From Sphingobacterium siyangense (lineage in GTDB: Bacteria > Bacteroidota > Bacteroidia > Sphingobacteriales > Sphingobacteriaceae), in NCBI RefSeq assembly GCF_007830445.1, contig NZ_VLKR01000011.1, positions 1 to 64,000 of the forward strand: 64,000 nucleotides of DNA. The letters are read 5' to 3'. The notes below the pieces were generated by a model. The model searched no databases. It was not told the DNA's origin and saw only the letters and a list, made by a program, of their open reading frames with translations. Each line of letters opens with the position of its first letter. The stretch's first letter is position 1. Both the position numbers and the translations under genes were made by a program. Below, in pieces: positions 27,010 through 38,093 of the stretch.

Positions 27010-27080
27010 GGATGGATGGATGGATGGATGGATGGATGGATGGATGGATGGATGGATGGATGGATGGATGGATGGATGGA
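27010..27080. repeat. GGAT tetranucleotide repeat array
   Basis: About 17 tandem copies of GGAT fill 71 bp without visible interruption. The array lies between divergent genes: about 100 bp upstream of the holin-like gene and about 290 bp upstream of the DUF2147 gene. A change in repeat number could alter promoter spacing. Confidence 0.95.
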
Positions 27081-27367
27081 CCGTTAACTGGTATTAGTAA
27101 GCGGGGGCTGTTTGATAAATAGCAATACTGTAATAAAAAATATATGCAAGCATAGTAAATATTTTGTATATTTATTCAGAAGCTATGCATGCTATAGCCG
27201 TATGGTCATCAACGATTATGCGTGTCATGTATGACGGTTGCCGATGGTGGAAAAGAATTGAAAGACGTACTTAAGTCATTTAAACAGGTGATAGTCATTT
27301 AAACAAGCGGTCGGATCACCAATAGCAGGGAAAATTGAAAGAATTAAGTTCATAAAATAATAGACCC

Positions 27368-27793
27368 ATGAAGAAAATTATGATGTCATTCATAATGCTG
27401 CTGACTACAGTCGCATTATTTGCGCAAACAGATCCCATCATCGGAAAGTGGGAAAACCCAAGCGGCGAAGGCCGTGTTGAAATTTACAAGAAAGGCGATA
27501 AGTTTTTTGGTAAGCTCTATTGGCTGAAATTTCCAAATAATGAAGCCGGTCAGCCGAAGAAAGATATAAAAAACCCAGATAAAGCATTGCAGGGCAGAAA
27601 TGTGCAAGGACTCGAAATCTTGACCAATTTTAATAAAGATGGCAATACCTATGTTGACGGCAAGATCTACGATCCGAAGTCGGGCAAAACGTATAGCTGC
27701 AAGATGACCTTAAAAGGAGATAAGCTTGATATCAGAGGTTATGTGGGTGTGAGCTTGCTTGGACGCACCGAGACATGGAAAAGAATTAATTAA
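27368..27793 (+). CDS. Secreted DUF2147 protein
   Basis: A 141-residue protein with a signal peptide (about 1-19, ending LFAQ). The mature part begins TDPIIGKWENPSGEGRVEIYKKGDKFFGKLYWLKF, which is the start of DUF2147, a lipocalin-like beta-barrel domain common in exported proteins of Bacteroidota and Proteobacteria. The family ends, as here, with LRGYVGVSLLGRTETWKRI. No biochemical function is established. It is a single gene closed by a terminator. Confidence 0.9.
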   Translation: MKKIMMSFIMLLTTVALFAQTDPIIGKWENPSGEGRVEIYKKGDKFFGKLYWLKFPNNEAGQPKKDIKNPDKALQGRNVQGLEILTNFNKDGNTYVDGKIYDPKSGKTYSCKMTLKGDKLDIRGYVGVSLLGRTETWKRIN

Positions 27794-27854
27794 GACAGAA
27801 AATGGCCACAAAATCAACATAATCCGCTTGCATGGATAGGGCAGATTCCATCCA

Positions 27855-27891
27855 AAAGGCAATTTATTTCTTGGAAGTAAATTGCCTTTTT
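27855..27891 (+). terminator. Terminator of DUF2147 gene
   Basis: AAAGGCAATTTA and TAAATTGCCTTTTT form a 12-bp stem. It overlaps the far-upstream start (27882) of the next open frame, which supports the inner start of that gene. Confidence 0.85.
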
Positions 27892-27947
27892 GGTTTTGTG
27901 CTGGAATTACAGTATTTTCATCCCTACAAATTATAAATACCAGCTCT

Positions 27948-29195
27948 ATGGCCGTAAAAATGTCTTATGTTGAAAATGTCAAGCTTGCACTACAGTCCAT
28001 TGTAGGGAATAAGCTGCGGACATTTTTAACAGCACTGATCATTGCCATAGGGATGATGGCATTAATAGGAGTATTGACCTCGATCGATGCTATGAAAAAC
28101 TCGCTAACAGATTCCTTTTCATCCATGGGATCAAATTCCTTCAACATACGCAACCGGGGATTAAATGTCCGGATCGGTAATGAAGGGACTCGCTCAAAAG
28201 TCTTTGCTAATATTACCTATGCACAATCTGCAAGATTCAGACAGGATTTTCACTTTAATGCGTTGACATCAATCAGTGCCAATGTGAGTTGGAATACGAC
28301 CGCAAAATATCAATCCAAAAAGACAAACCCCAATATCGGCCTGATCGGGACAGATGAAAATTATCTGCAGACATCAGGGTATGTTGTTAGCGAAGGCCGT
28401 AATTTTTCTACGCGGGAGGTTGAAACAGGTAGTGGCGTGATCATCATCGGTAGTGAAGTGAGTAAAATGCTATTCAACGAAATTATTGATCCCATAGGAC
28501 AGTTTATTACGGTTAACAATATCCGCTATTTGGTGATAGGAGTCTTAAAAAGTAAAGGTTCCTCTGCCGGGATGGGCGGGGACAGAGCCTGCTTTATTCC
28601 CCTGATCAAGGCCAGGGCAGTGATGCAGGGTACCGAGCCTTCCTATGTGATCACTGTTTCTTCCAATGACCCCATGCGATTGGAAGCCGCAATCGGCGAA
28701 GCTACAATCGTATTTCGAAATATTCGCGGATTGGCATCACGGCAGTCCAATGATTTCGAAATCACCAAATCCGATGCGGTTGCCCAGATGCTGATGCAAA
28801 ATATGGCCATGGTTACTTTGGGTGCAGTGGTGATCGCTTTTATAACCCTTGTGGGAGCTTCAATCGGATTGATGAACATCATGTTAGTTTCGGTCACAGA
28901 ACGTACGCGAGAGATCGGTATTCGTAAGGCAATCGGTGCAACACCGAGTGTTATACGTAAACAATTTCTGATGGAAGCCATTGTGATCTGTATGATTGGA
29001 GGTGTCGCCGGGATCTTTATTGGTATCTTGATTGGTAATATTCTGGCGCTGCAGCTCGGCACATCTTTTATTATACCTTGGGGAGCGATTATTTTGGGTT
29101 TCGCGGTATGTGGACTCGTCGGTATGCTATCGGGCTATTACCCGGCCTCAAAAGCATCTAAACTGGATCCAGTCGATGCGCTTCGTTACGAGTAA
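27948..29195 (+). CDS. FtsX/MacB-type ABC transporter permease
   Basis: From MAVKMSYVENVKLALQSIVGNKLRTFLTALIIAIG the product has 415 residues: one N-terminal membrane segment, a periplasmic MacB-type core domain (about 45-260) and three C-terminal membrane segments (about 295-315, 340-370, 380-405). The motif RTREIGIRKAIGATPSVIRKQFL before the last segments is the typical permease signature. Such proteins work with an ATPase to move lipids, peptides or signals through the envelope by mechanotransmission. No ATPase gene is adjacent, so its partner must be elsewhere. The start was chosen because the frame before it contains the terminator of the preceding gene. Confidence 0.88.
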   Translation: MAVKMSYVENVKLALQSIVGNKLRTFLTALIIAIGMMALIGVLTSIDAMKNSLTDSFSSMGSNSFNIRNRGLNVRIGNEGTRSKVFANITYAQSARFRQDFHFNALTSISANVSWNTTAKYQSKKTNPNIGLIGTDENYLQTSGYVVSEGRNFSTREVETGSGVIIIGSEVSKMLFNEIIDPIGQFITVNNIRYLVIGVLKSKGSSAGMGGDRACFIPLIKARAVMQGTEPSYVITVSSNDPMRLEAAIGEATIVFRNIRGLASRQSNDFEITKSDAVAQMLMQNMAMVTLGAVVIAFITLVGASIGLMNIMLVSVTERTREIGIRKAIGATPSVIRKQFLMEAIVICMIGGVAGIFIGILIGNILALQLGTSFIIPWGAIILGFAVCGLVGMLSGYYPASKASKLDPVDALRYE

Positions 29196-29459
29196 TTCAC
29201 ATTGACCCCCCTATCGCTCTATTTTTACATGCACCCTGCTTGCAGCCCGAAGATGTCTCGCGGTTGTCTCCCTGTTGGTCGCTATCAAAGCAAAAGGAAA
29301 AGTAGATCGATTGAAAAAAGGAATTTTATGCAATCGGTTTAATGTTACCAAATCATTGATTTGGGGTGAATTCTCCGTGAATAGCCCTTGTCTCGAAAGG
29401 TAAAGCAACTTATTCCAATGAAAAAACTGTAATATTGTATAAAAAAATAAAATCGAATT

Positions 29460-30650
29460 ATGTACAATACATTACAACCAGTTTTAGAAAAGGAATTGGA
29501 AGCAATCAAAGAAGCGGGATTGTATAAACAAGAGCGAGTGATCGTTACTCCCCAAGGAGCAGACATCAAAGTGAGTACAGGACAAGAAGTTGTCAATTTT
29601 TGTGCGAACAATTATTTGGGTCTGTCTTCGCACCCAAAAGTAATCGAAGCTGCTAAGAAAGCGATTGATACACACGGTTATGGAATGTCTTCCGTACGTT
29701 TTATCTGTGGTACCCAAGATGTGCATAAAGAGTTAGAAGCAAAAATTTCTACGTTCCTCGGAACAGAAGATACTATTTTATATGCAGCGGCATTCGACGC
29801 TAACGGTGGGGTGTTTGAGCCATTATTTGGTGCCGAAGATGCCATCATTTCAGACGAATTAAATCATGCTTCTATCATAGACGGTGTTCGTTTGTGTAAA
29901 GCACAACGCTTCCGTTATAAAAATGCGGATATGGCTGATTTGGAAGCGCAATTGCAGGCTGCATCCGGTGCTCGACATAAAATCATTGTTACAGATGGAG
30001 CGTTTTCGATGGATGGATCTGTAGCTCCATTGGACCAGATCTGTGATCTAGCCGATAAATACCAGGCGCTCGTGATGATCGATGAATCGCATTGTACAGG
30101 ATTTATCGGTGCAACTGGACGTGGTACGCACGAGCTTTTCAATGTAATTGATCGTGTAGATATCATTACAGGTACGTTGGGTAAGGCGCTAGGTGGTGCT
30201 TCCGGTGGTTTTACTTCTGGTAAAAAAGAGATCATCGATTTGTTACGTCAGCGTTCACGTCCTTATTTATTTTCGAACACCCTAGCCCCCGCAATTGCAG
30301 GAGCTTCTGTTGCGGTCTTGGACATGCTGAGTGAGACAACTGCATTGCGTGATAAACTGGAATCCAATACGATCTACTTCCGTGAAAAAATGACGGCTGC
30401 TGGATTTGATATCAAGCCAGGTTTCCATCCAATCGTGCCTGTGATGCTGTATGACGCGAAATTAGCGCAGGAGTTCGCAGCCAAGATGTTGGACGAGGGA
30501 ATTTATGTGATCGGTTTTTACTATCCCGTTGTACCTCAGGGAAAAGCCCGTATCCGTGTGCAGATTTCGGCAGGACACGAAGTTGCTCACCTGGATAAAG
30601 CAATCGCCGCCTTTACCAAAGTAGGTAAAGAATTAGGTGTAATTAAATAA
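29460..30650 (+). CDS. kbl: Glycine C-acetyltransferase (2-amino-3-ketobutyrate CoA ligase)
   Basis: PLP enzyme that splits 2-amino-3-ketobutyrate with CoA to glycine and acetyl-CoA, the second step of threonine breakdown. The 396-residue length fits. Visible motifs are [13 protein letters not shown], the substrate-binding [26 protein letters not shown] and the PLP Lys in [15 protein letters not shown]. The C-terminus ends in [18 protein letters not shown], typical of the alpha-oxoamine synthase family. The partner threonine dehydrogenase gene is not next to it. Other alpha-oxoamine synthases (BioF, SPT) are close relatives but the motifs fit Kbl best. Confidence 0.93.
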   Translation: MYNTLQPVLEKELEAIKEAGLYKQERVIVTPQGADIKVSTGQEVVNFCANNYLGLSSHPKVIEAAKKAIDTHGYGMSSVRFICGTQDVHKELEAKISTFLGTEDTILYAAAFDANGGVFEPLFGAEDAIISDELNHASIIDGVRLCKAQRFRYKNADMADLEAQLQAASGARHKIIVTDGAFSMDGSVAPLDQICDLADKYQALVMIDESHCTGFIGATGRGTHELFNVIDRVDIITGTLGKALGGASGGFTSGKKEIIDLLRQRSRPYLFSNTLAPAIAGASVAVLDMLSETTALRDKLESNTIYFREKMTAAGFDIKPGFHPIVPVMLYDAKLAQEFAAKMLDEGIYVIGFYYPVVPQGKARIRVQISAGHEVAHLDKAIAAFTKVGKELGVIK

Positions 30651-30687
30651 AATACACATAGTTATAAATTTTATGGTGCAAAATGTT

Positions 30688-30695
30688 TATCTTTG
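30688..30695 (+). promoter_or_regulatory. typA: -7 box of typA promoter
   Basis: TATCTTTG matches TAnnTTTG and is 33 bp upstream of the typA ATG. A clear TTTG at the -33 position was not found. Confidence 0.6.
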
Positions 30696-30728
30696 CACCC
30701 TAAAATTTTATAAAAATATTCTTGCTCA

Positions 30729-32534
30729 ATGCAAAACATTAGAAACATTGCGATCATCGCTCACGTCGACCACGGTAAAACTACGCTTGTAGACAAAATT
30801 TTATATTTTACCAATCAATTCAGAGAAAATGAAAATGCTGGTGAATTAATCCTAGACAATAATGATTTAGAGCGTGAACGCGGGATCACTATTGTATCTA
30901 AGAACGTATCAGTGACATATAAAGGTGTTAAAATCAACATCATCGATACCCCAGGTCACGCCGATTTCGGTGGTGAAGTAGAGCGTGTATTGAAGATGGC
31001 CGATGGTGTAGTACTATTGGTCGATGCTTTTGAAGGCCCAATGCCTCAAACACGTTTCGTTACAGGTAAAGCTTTGGGATTAGGTATCAAACCTATCGTC
31101 GTTGTCAATAAAGTCGATAAAGAAAACTGTCGTCCTGAAGAAGTATACGAACATGTTTTTGACCTATTCTTCAACTTAGGTGCTACTGAAGAGCAATTGG
31201 ACTTCCCAGTATTGTACGGTTCTTCAAAACAAGGATGGATGTCTACAGATTGGAAAAATCGTACTGAAGACTTCACCGACTTGTTGGAAGCCATCATCAA
31301 ATATATCCCTGCACCAGAAGTCTCTGAAGGTACTTTGCAAATGCAGGTAACATCATTGGATTATTCGACGTTCGTAGGACGTATCGCTATCGGTCGTGTT
31401 GCTCGTGGTACAATCAAAGAAAACCAACCTGTTTCTTTGGTGAAACGCGACGGAAAAGTTGTGAAATCACGTGTAAAAGAACTACAGGTATTTGAAGGCC
31501 TTGGCCGCATCAAAGTGCCTGAAGTAAATGCAGGTGATATCTGTGCCGTAGTAGGTATCGAAGGTTTCGATATCGGTGATACCATTGCAGATTTTGAAAA
31601 TCCAGAGCAATTGGAAGTTATCAGCATTGATGAACCAACAATGAACATGTTGTTTACCATCAATAACTCTCCTTTCTTCGGTAAAGAAGGTAAATTGGTA
31701 ACATCACGTAACATTTACGATCGCTTACAAAAAGAGTTGGAGAAAAATTTAGCACTACGCGTCGTTCCTACTGAATCTCCAGATGCTTGGTTGGTATACG
31801 GACGTGGTATCCTTCACTTGTCCGTATTGATCGAAACAATGCGCCGTGAGGGTTATGAGTTGCAAGTAGGCCAGCCACAAGTTATCATCAAAGAAATCGA
31901 TGGTCAAAAATGTGAACCTATCGAAGAACTTGTTGTTGATGTACCTTCTGATGTCTCAGGAAAAGTAATTGAGTTGGTTACACAACGTAAAGGTGAGTTG
32001 TTGATTATGGAAGCTAGAGGAGATATGCAACATCTTGAGTTTTCTATCCCTTCTCGTGGTATTATCGGTTTACGTAACAACGTGTTGACAGCAACAGCGG
32101 GTGAAGCTGTTATGGCACACCGTTTGAAAGGTTACGAGCCTTGGAAAGGTACAATTCCTGGTCGTTTGGCAGGTGTATTGATCTCTTTGGATACAGGTTC
32201 AACAACTGCGTACTCCATTGATAAATTACAAGACCGTGGTCGTTTCTTCGTAGATCCAGGTGTGGATGTATACGAAGGACAAATTTTAGGTGAACACATC
32301 CGTGATAATGATTTAACGATCAATGTTACTAAAGGAAAACAGTTGACAAATATGCGTGCTTCTGGTTCTGATGATAACACACGCATTGCACCGGCAATCA
32401 AATTCTCCTTGGAAGAATGTATGGAGTATATTCAAGCTGACGAGTATATTGAGGTGACACCACAATCAATGCGTCTACGTAAAATCTATTTGACTGAAAA
32501 CGAGCGTAAAGTTAACGCAAAGAAATTCCAATAG
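30729..32534 (+). CDS. typA: Ribosome-associated GTPase TypA/BipA
   Basis: A translational GTPase related to EF-G, involved in 50S assembly at low temperature and stress adaptation. The 601-residue protein shows G1 [11 protein letters not shown]2 RERGITI, G3 [17 protein letters not shown]4 [13 protein letters not shown], followed by the beta-barrel and EF-G-like domains. The C-terminus contains a TypA-specific stretch ending [13 protein letters not shown]. Codon use is strongly biased, in line with high expression. It is a single gene with its own promoter and terminator. Confidence 0.97.
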   Translation: MQNIRNIAIIAHVDHGKTTLVDKILYFTNQFRENENAGELILDNNDLERERGITIVSKNVSVTYKGVKINIIDTPGHADFGGEVERVLKMADGVVLLVDAFEGPMPQTRFVTGKALGLGIKPIVVVNKVDKENCRPEEVYEHVFDLFFNLGATEEQLDFPVLYGSSKQGWMSTDWKNRTEDFTDLLEAIIKYIPAPEVSEGTLQMQVTSLDYSTFVGRIAIGRVARGTIKENQPVSLVKRDGKVVKSRVKELQVFEGLGRIKVPEVNAGDICAVVGIEGFDIGDTIADFENPEQLEVISIDEPTMNMLFTINNSPFFGKEGKLVTSRNIYDRLQKELEKNLALRVVPTESPDAWLVYGRGILHLSVLIETMRREGYELQVGQPQVIIKEIDGQKCEPIEELVVDVPSDVSGKVIELVTQRKGELLIMEARGDMQHLEFSIPSRGIIGLRNNVLTATAGEAVMAHRLKGYEPWKGTIPGRLAGVLISLDTGSTTAYSIDKLQDRGRFFVDPGVDVYEGQILGEHIRDNDLTINVTKGKQLTNMRASGSDDNTRIAPAIKFSLEECMEYIQADEYIEVTPQSMRLRKIYLTENERKVNAKKFQ

Positions 32535-32554
32535 TCAATAGCGAAACGCGCTAT

Positions 32555-32590
32555 AAAAAAGCCCCCGAACATTGTTCGAGGGCTTTTTTT
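32555..32590 (+). terminator. typA: Terminator of typA
   Basis: AAAAAAGCCCCCGAAC pairs with GTTCGAGGGCTTTTTTT around a 4-base loop. The A-run makes it usable in both directions. Confidence 0.9.
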
Positions 32591-32731
32591 GATGATTTAA
32601 ATCCTCCCCTTGGCAGTGCCTCAGGGAGATATCACGTTTTTTTGTTCTTTCCTCCCCGGTACAGTAAGTATCATCTGGCAGAAAACCGAATAGCTTTTTA
32701 ATTCAAAGGAATATAATCAGCCAAGAATACG

Positions 32732-32739
32732 TAACTTTG
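32732..32739 (+). promoter_or_regulatory. uvrA: -7 box of uvrA promoter
   Basis: TAACTTTG matches TAnnTTTG, 18 bp upstream of the uvrA ATG at 32758, giving a short leader. Confidence 0.65.
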
Positions 32740-32757
32740 TGTGAGATAAGGATTATT

Positions 32758-35559
32758 ATGAGTAAACAGGTGGAGCACACTCCAAAAGAATATATTCAGA
32801 TAAAGGGCGCAAGAGTTAATAACTTAAAGAATATTGACGTTGATATCCCTAAAAATAAATTAGTTGTTATCACTGGAATGTCGGGCTCAGGAAAATCCTC
32901 CTTAGCTTTTGATACGCTCTATGCCGAAGGACAGCGACGTTATGTCGAAAGTCTTTCTTCGTACGCAAGACAATTTATGGGACGGATGAATAAACCGGAG
33001 GTGGATTACATCAAAGGTATCGCCCCTGCAATTGCCATTGAGCAACGCGTCATTACGTCCAACCCCCGTTCGACGGTGGGGACATCCACTGAGATCTATG
33101 ATTATCTGAAATTGTTGTATGCCCGGATCGGCAAGACAATTTCTCCTGTATCTGGTCGCGAGGTGACCAAAGACAGTGTGAGTTCAGTGGTGGATTTTGC
33201 CTTGAATTTGGAAGAGGGGACAACGGTGACACTTCTCGCGCCACTTATTCCTGCTCATGGACGTAAACTTAAGGAAGAACTGTCGCTCCTGTTACAGAAA
33301 GGTTTTGTGCGTGTCGTCTTTGGGGATAGCATGCAGAAAATCGAAGCTATTATCGATGATAAGGCCGTCGCCAATAAAGACCTTCAGGATGGTGAAGTGC
33401 TTATTGTCGTCGACCGGGTCCGTGTTGAACAGGACGATGATACAGTCAATCGACTTTCTGACTCTGTCCAAACAGGTTTTTTCGAAGGTAAGGGTGAGCT
33501 CTATATGGAAGAAAATGGTCAAAGACATCATTTCTCCCATAAATTTGAACTTGATGGAATAACATTTGAAGAACCTACACCAAATTTCTTCAGTTTTAAT
33601 AACCCCTATGGTGCCTGTCGTCGATGTGAGGGCTATGGAAAGATCATTGGTATTGACCCTGATCTTGTTATTCCAGACAAAAGCCGCTCGGTCTACGATG
33701 GCGCAATTGCACCTTGGCGAGGAGAGAAAATGGGCGAGTGGTTACAAGTGCTTGTTAAAAGTTCGTTGAAATTTGATTTCCCAATACATCGTGCCTACAT
33801 GGACCTGACTGCGGCGCAGAAAGAGCTGCTGTGGACAGGAAATAAATATTTCGCAGGTCTTACTCAATTTTTTGAAGAGCTCGAAGCTCAGACCTATAAA
33901 ATTCAATACCGGGTGATGTTATCGCGCTACCGCGGGAAGACAGATTGCCCGGATTGCCGCGGTACCCGTTTACGCAAAGATGCGACTTATGTGAAAGTAG
34001 GGGGCAAGTCTATCACCGATATCGTTTTGATGCCGCTTGAGGAAGCCTTGGAATTCTTTAAAACCCTACCGCTGGTGGGTAATGAACTGGTCATTGCCAA
34101 AAGACTTCTTGCTGAAATTAATAATAGATTGCAATTTTTGTGCGATGTTGGATTAAGTTACCTGACCTTGAACCGGCTATCTAATACCCTTTCTGGAGGG
34201 GAATCACAGCGGATCAATCTGGCAACTTCATTAGGGAGTTCGCTCGTAGGTTCTATTTATGTGTTGGACGAGCCAAGTATTGGACTTCATCCACGTGATA
34301 CACAGCGTCTGATTTCTGTGCTGAAATCCCTGCGCGATGTTGGTAATACGGTTGTGGTGGTCGAGCATGAGCAGGAGATGATGGAGGCGGCTGATTACCT
34401 GATCGATATCGGACCGGAAGCCGGGATCAATGGCGGCGAAATGGTCTTCGCGGGGACATATCAGCAGATTCTGAAAGATACAAAGAGCCTTACGGGGCAA
34501 TACCTCAGTGGTAAAAGCCAGATTGAGGTACCCCAAAAGCGCCGCTCATGGTCCAATAGTGTGACCATTAAAGGAGCGCATGAGAATAACCTCAAAGGGA
34601 TTGATGTACAATTTCCATTGAATACGTTTACTGTGGTGACAGGTGTTTCAGGGTCAGGTAAGACCTCCTTGGTCAAACGTATCCTTTACCCAGCATTGCA
34701 GAAGTCGATAGGCAATTACTCTGGTGAACAGACTGGGGTCTATGATGCGATCGAGGGGGATATTACCCATATAGAACAAGTTGAAATGGTCGATCAAAAC
34801 CCGATCGGTCGTTCTTCGCGATCCAACCCGGTGACTTACGTGAAAGCCTGGGATGAAATCAGGGCCTTATATGCCAACCAGGCAGCAGCCAAAGCTGCTG
34901 GACTGAAACCTGCGGCATTTTCATTTAATGTTGAAGGTGGACGTTGTGATGTCTGTCAGGGTGAAGGTGAAGTTAAAATTGAAATGCAATTTATGGCCGA
35001 TATCGTTTTGCCATGTGAGGCCTGTGGGGGCAAGCGATTTAAACAGTTTGTGCTTGATGTACACTATAAGAACAAGTCGGTAGCAGATGTTCTCGAGCTG
35101 AGTGTTGATGAAGCGATCGTATTCTTTGCAGACCAGCCTAAAATATTAGCGAAATTGCAGCCTTTACAGGACGTTGGACTAGGCTACGTTAAGCTCGGGC
35201 AATCGTCAAGTACATTGTCTGGCGGTGAAGCACAGCGGATTAAACTGGCCTCCTTCCTCATTAAGGGAAATAATAGCAAGAAGACACTTTTTATCTTTGA
35301 TGAACCAACAACAGGCTTACACTTTCAGGATATTAAAAAGCTATTGAAATCATTTGATGCACTGATTGCCTTAGGGAACAGTATATTAGTGATCGAGCAT
35401 AATATGGATATGATCAAATCGGCAGATTGGGTCATCGATATTGGTCCTGAGGGCGGTAATAAAGGTGGAAAGCTCGTCTTTGCGGGACTTCCTGAAGAAC
35501 TTATTCATTGTAAAGATTCTTATACAGGTCAATTTTTAAAGACACATTTAAAAGATTAA
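32758..35559 (+). CDS. uvrA: Excinuclease ABC subunit A
   Basis: DNA damage recognition ATPase of nucleotide excision repair; delivers UvrB to lesions. From [12 protein letters not shown] the product has 933 residues, with two ABC modules: Walker [13 protein letters not shown] and [12 protein letters not shown], signatures [12 protein letters not shown] and [12 protein letters not shown], and Walker [11 protein letters not shown] and [10 protein letters not shown]. Zinc knuckles are visible as CRRCEGYGK with CPDCRG, and [11 protein letters not shown] with CEACGGKRF. The start at 32758 is preferred over 32737, which gives seven extra residues and overlaps the promoter. Bacteroidota often carry more than one UvrA; the division into UvrA1 or UvrA2 was not settled here. 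Confidence 0.94.
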   Translation: MSKQVEHTPKEYIQIKGARVNNLKNIDVDIPKNKLVVITGMSGSGKSSLAFDTLYAEGQRRYVESLSSYARQFMGRMNKPEVDYIKGIAPAIAIEQRVITSNPRSTVGTSTEIYDYLKLLYARIGKTISPVSGREVTKDSVSSVVDFALNLEEGTTVTLLAPLIPAHGRKLKEELSLLLQKGFVRVVFGDSMQKIEAIIDDKAVANKDLQDGEVLIVVDRVRVEQDDDTVNRLSDSVQTGFFEGKGELYMEENGQRHHFSHKFELDGITFEEPTPNFFSFNNPYGACRRCEGYGKIIGIDPDLVIPDKSRSVYDGAIAPWRGEKMGEWLQVLVKSSLKFDFPIHRAYMDLTAAQKELLWTGNKYFAGLTQFFEELEAQTYKIQYRVMLSRYRGKTDCPDCRGTRLRKDATYVKVGGKSITDIVLMPLEEALEFFKTLPLVGNELVIAKRLLAEINNRLQFLCDVGLSYLTLNRLSNTLSGGESQRINLATSLGSSLVGSIYVLDEPSIGLHPRDTQRLISVLKSLRDVGNTVVVVEHEQEMMEAADYLIDIGPEAGINGGEMVFAGTYQQILKDTKSLTGQYLSGKSQIEVPQKRRSWSNSVTIKGAHENNLKGIDVQFPLNTFTVVTGVSGSGKTSLVKRILYPALQKSIGNYSGEQTGVYDAIEGDITHIEQVEMVDQNPIGRSSRSNPVTYVKAWDEIRALYANQAAAKAAGLKPAAFSFNVEGGRCDVCQGEGEVKIEMQFMADIVLPCEACGGKRFKQFVLDVHYKNKSVADVLELSVDEAIVFFADQPKILAKLQPLQDVGLGYVKLGQSSSTLSGGEAQRIKLASFLIKGNNSKKTLFIFDEPTTGLHFQDIKKLLKSFDALIALGNSILVIEHNMDMIKSADWVIDIGPEGGNKGGKLVFAGLPEELIHCKDSYTGQFLKTHLKD

Positions 35560-35699
35560 ATCCTACTTTAGCGAAGTGAAGTAATCTGTCTCAGGACAAC
35601 GGAGCTGCCAATAAGTTCCGTTTATTGTTCCTTTTGTTAAGGTCTGATAGAATACTATACAGTAAATAAAAAACTAATATTTCAATACTTAATACGATT

Positions 35700-37343
35700 A
35701 TGATTAAAAGATTTTTTTTAAGTGTCGTCCTTGGAATAGCGGCGCTTTCGTCCATGGCGCAACAACCGGAAAGACCAAAATTGGTTGTCGGCCTGATGGT
35801 GGATCAAATGCGTTGGGATTATTTATATCGTTTTGCAGATCGATATGGAAATGATGGTTTCAAACGACTTTTGAAAGAAGGATTCTCCTGTGAAAATACA
35901 TTGATTAATTATATTCCGACATACACCGCTATTGGACACAGTTCGGTCTATACAGGATCCGTTCCTTCCATACATGGTATTGCGGGCAATGACTGGATTG
36001 AAGAACAGACGGGTAAAAATATGTACTGTACGCAGGACGATAATGTCGTTGGTGTAGGTACTACAGCCAAGGAGGGACAGCAGTCTCCACGTAATTTACT
36101 TGCATCGACCGTAACGGACCAATTGAAGCTCGCTTCTAACTTTAAATCCAAAGTGATCGGTATCGCGATCAAAGACCGCGGTGGTATTCTACCGGCAGGG
36201 CATTTTGCCGATGCAGCGTATTGGTTTGAAGCTAAATCAGGCGATTGGATCACCTCTAATTTCTATATGGATAAACTGCCAAAATGGGTGGTAGACTTCA
36301 ACAAGAAAAAATTGGCCGAAAAATACCTGAAAGGCGACTGGAAACCAATGTATGATATCAGCAGCTATGCTGCCAATAGTATTGCAGATGATAACATCTA
36401 CGAAGGTAAGTACCCAGGTGAAGAAAAACCGACTTTGCCGCGTGCAACTTCTAAGCTAATGAAAGACGAAGGCTATGAGCTGATCAAAACCACACCAATG
36501 GGAAATCAGTTTACGTTGGATCTGGCTATGGAAGCAATCAAAAATGAGCAGATGGGAAATAACCCAACTAAAAATACCGACTTCCTTTGTGTGAGCCTTT
36601 CTGCAACAGACTACGTTGGACACCGTTACTCATTGACAGCAGTGGAGATTGAAGATATCTATCTGCAGCTCGATAAACAGCTTGCCGATTTCTTCAACTA
36701 CCTCGATAAGACCGTGGGCAAGGGTAACTACACGTTCTTCCTGACAGCAGATCATGGCGCTTCTTATAACTCTCGTTTCTTTATGGATATGAAAGGAAAC
36801 GGTGGTTATTTCTATTCCCGTCAGATTATCACAGGACTTAACAAAACCCTTAAAGAGAAATTTGGACAAGAGAAGCTTGTTAAAAGCATGATGAACTACC
36901 AGGTGCACTTAAATAATCAATTGATTGATTCGTTGAACTTGGATCGTGATAAAATAAAAGAGACCATCATTCGTGAACTTCGCCATACCGAAGGTGTCGC
37001 GTATGTTGCTGATATGGAAAAAGGGGAAAGTCTGATGATCCCGGCGCCTATTCGCGAAAAAATGATCAACGGTTACAACTTTAAACGTAGTGGTGCTATT
37101 CAGATCGTTTGTGAGCCACAATGGTATGACGGCACGCCGCGCTCGACCGGGACAACACATGGTACCTGGTCTGGCTATGATTCCCATATTCCTTTGGTAT
37201 TTATGGGTTGGGGAATTAAACCGGGTGTATCTAATACGGAGGTACATATTGTGGATATTGCACCGACAATTTCTTCACTACTCCACATCACTGAGCCCAA
37301 TGGTAGCATCGGAAAACCGATCACGGCGGTATTGGGGCAATAA
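35700..37343 (+). CDS. Secreted alkaline phosphatase, PafA-like
   Basis: A 547-residue protein with a signal peptide (about 1-20, ending SMAQ). It belongs to the alkaline phosphatase superfamily of the nucleotide pyrophosphatase/PafA kind: metal ligands in VGLMVDQMRWDYLYRF, nucleophile Thr in IPTYTAIGHSSVYTG, LSATDYVGHRYS, TADHGA and the C-terminal GTTHGTWSGYDSHIPLVFMGWGI. PafA is a calcium-dependent, phosphate-irrepressible monoesterase that frees phosphate from sugar phosphates in related soil bacteria. The protein should be periplasmic. No operon partner is evident. Confidence 0.9.
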   Translation: MIKRFFLSVVLGIAALSSMAQQPERPKLVVGLMVDQMRWDYLYRFADRYGNDGFKRLLKEGFSCENTLINYIPTYTAIGHSSVYTGSVPSIHGIAGNDWIEEQTGKNMYCTQDDNVVGVGTTAKEGQQSPRNLLASTVTDQLKLASNFKSKVIGIAIKDRGGILPAGHFADAAYWFEAKSGDWITSNFYMDKLPKWVVDFNKKKLAEKYLKGDWKPMYDISSYAANSIADDNIYEGKYPGEEKPTLPRATSKLMKDEGYELIKTTPMGNQFTLDLAMEAIKNEQMGNNPTKNTDFLCVSLSATDYVGHRYSLTAVEIEDIYLQLDKQLADFFNYLDKTVGKGNYTFFLTADHGASYNSRFFMDMKGNGGYFYSRQIITGLNKTLKEKFGQEKLVKSMMNYQVHLNNQLIDSLNLDRDKIKETIIRELRHTEGVAYVADMEKGESLMIPAPIREKMINGYNFKRSGAIQIVCEPQWYDGTPRSTGTTHGTWSGYDSHIPLVFMGWGIKPGVSNTEVHIVDIAPTISSLLHITEPNGSIGKPITAVLGQ

Positions 37344-37401
37344 GGAGACTGTTGCTGCATGCGTGAAATCATGAAGGTTTTATTCTATTGAATAAAAAAC
37401 G

Positions 37402-37409
37402 TAAATTTG
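37402..37409 (+). promoter_or_regulatory. -7 box upstream of Rrf2 gene
   Basis: TAAATTTG matches TAnnTTTG and lies 26 bp upstream of the Rrf2-family ATG. No clear -33 box was found. Confidence 0.5.
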
Positions 37410-37434
37410 CAATTCAACAGGGGGTTAACAAATT

Positions 37435-37875
37435 ATGCTGTCCAAAAAGACAAAATATGCAATAAAGGCACTGATGGTGCTTGGTCGTAATTACGGTAAT
37501 GAGCCGATGCAAATCGTGAAGATTGCGCAGGAGGAGAATATTCCAAAAAAATTCTTGGAACAAATTCTACTTGAAATGCGAAATGCCGGAATTCTGTATA
37601 GCAAAAAAGGTGCTGGAGGTGGTTATAGCCTCAATAAGGCTCCCGAAGATGTTTTTTTATCGCAGGTGATGCGCCTGATTGATGGCCCCATAGCCTTGCT
37701 GCCCTGCGTGAGCTTGAACTTCTACCGCTCCTGCGAAGAGTGTACACAAGAGCATGCCTGTGGCATACGCGATACTTTTGTCGAGGTGAGAAATGCCATG
37801 TTGCAGATTTTAAATGATACAAGTATTGCCCATTTAATCAATAAGGAAAAAGAATTGAACCTAAATGTAGATTAA
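37435..37875 (+). CDS. Rrf2-family transcriptional regulator
   Basis: The 146-residue protein has the winged helix of the Rrf2/IscR/NsrR group (MLSKKTKYAIKALMVLGRN... IAQEENIPKKFLEQILLEMRNAGILYSKKGAGGGYSL). Three Cys follow in LPCVSLNFYRSCEECTQEHACGIRD, the right region for an iron-sulfur cluster. Members sense the cell's Fe-S state, nitric oxide or sulfur amino acids. The targets cannot be told; the gene stands alone, with no isc or suf genes nearby. Its terminator is strong. Confidence 0.9.
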   Translation: MLSKKTKYAIKALMVLGRNYGNEPMQIVKIAQEENIPKKFLEQILLEMRNAGILYSKKGAGGGYSLNKAPEDVFLSQVMRLIDGPIALLPCVSLNFYRSCEECTQEHACGIRDTFVEVRNAMLQILNDTSIAHLINKEKELNLNVD

Positions 37876-37906
37876 AGGAAATAAAATATATTTTTCTATT
37901 TAGATT

Positions 37907-37939
37907 GGAGGCGTAACAAATAAGTTACGCCTCTTTTTT
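37907..37939 (+). terminator. Terminator of Rrf2 gene
   Basis: GAGGCGTAAC and GTTACGCCTC form a 10-bp stem followed by seven T residues. Confidence 0.9.
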
Positions 37940-38093
37940 TATGCGGTAAAGTTATTGGTATAGCGTGAATTATCGTGTTTTATTTGACCGAGGTAAGTTT
38001 CATTTTTTAATTACATAATTATTTAACATTATTTTACGAATTTTCCGTAGCAACATTTATATATTTACGTCGACAATATATAAACGAAAATTT

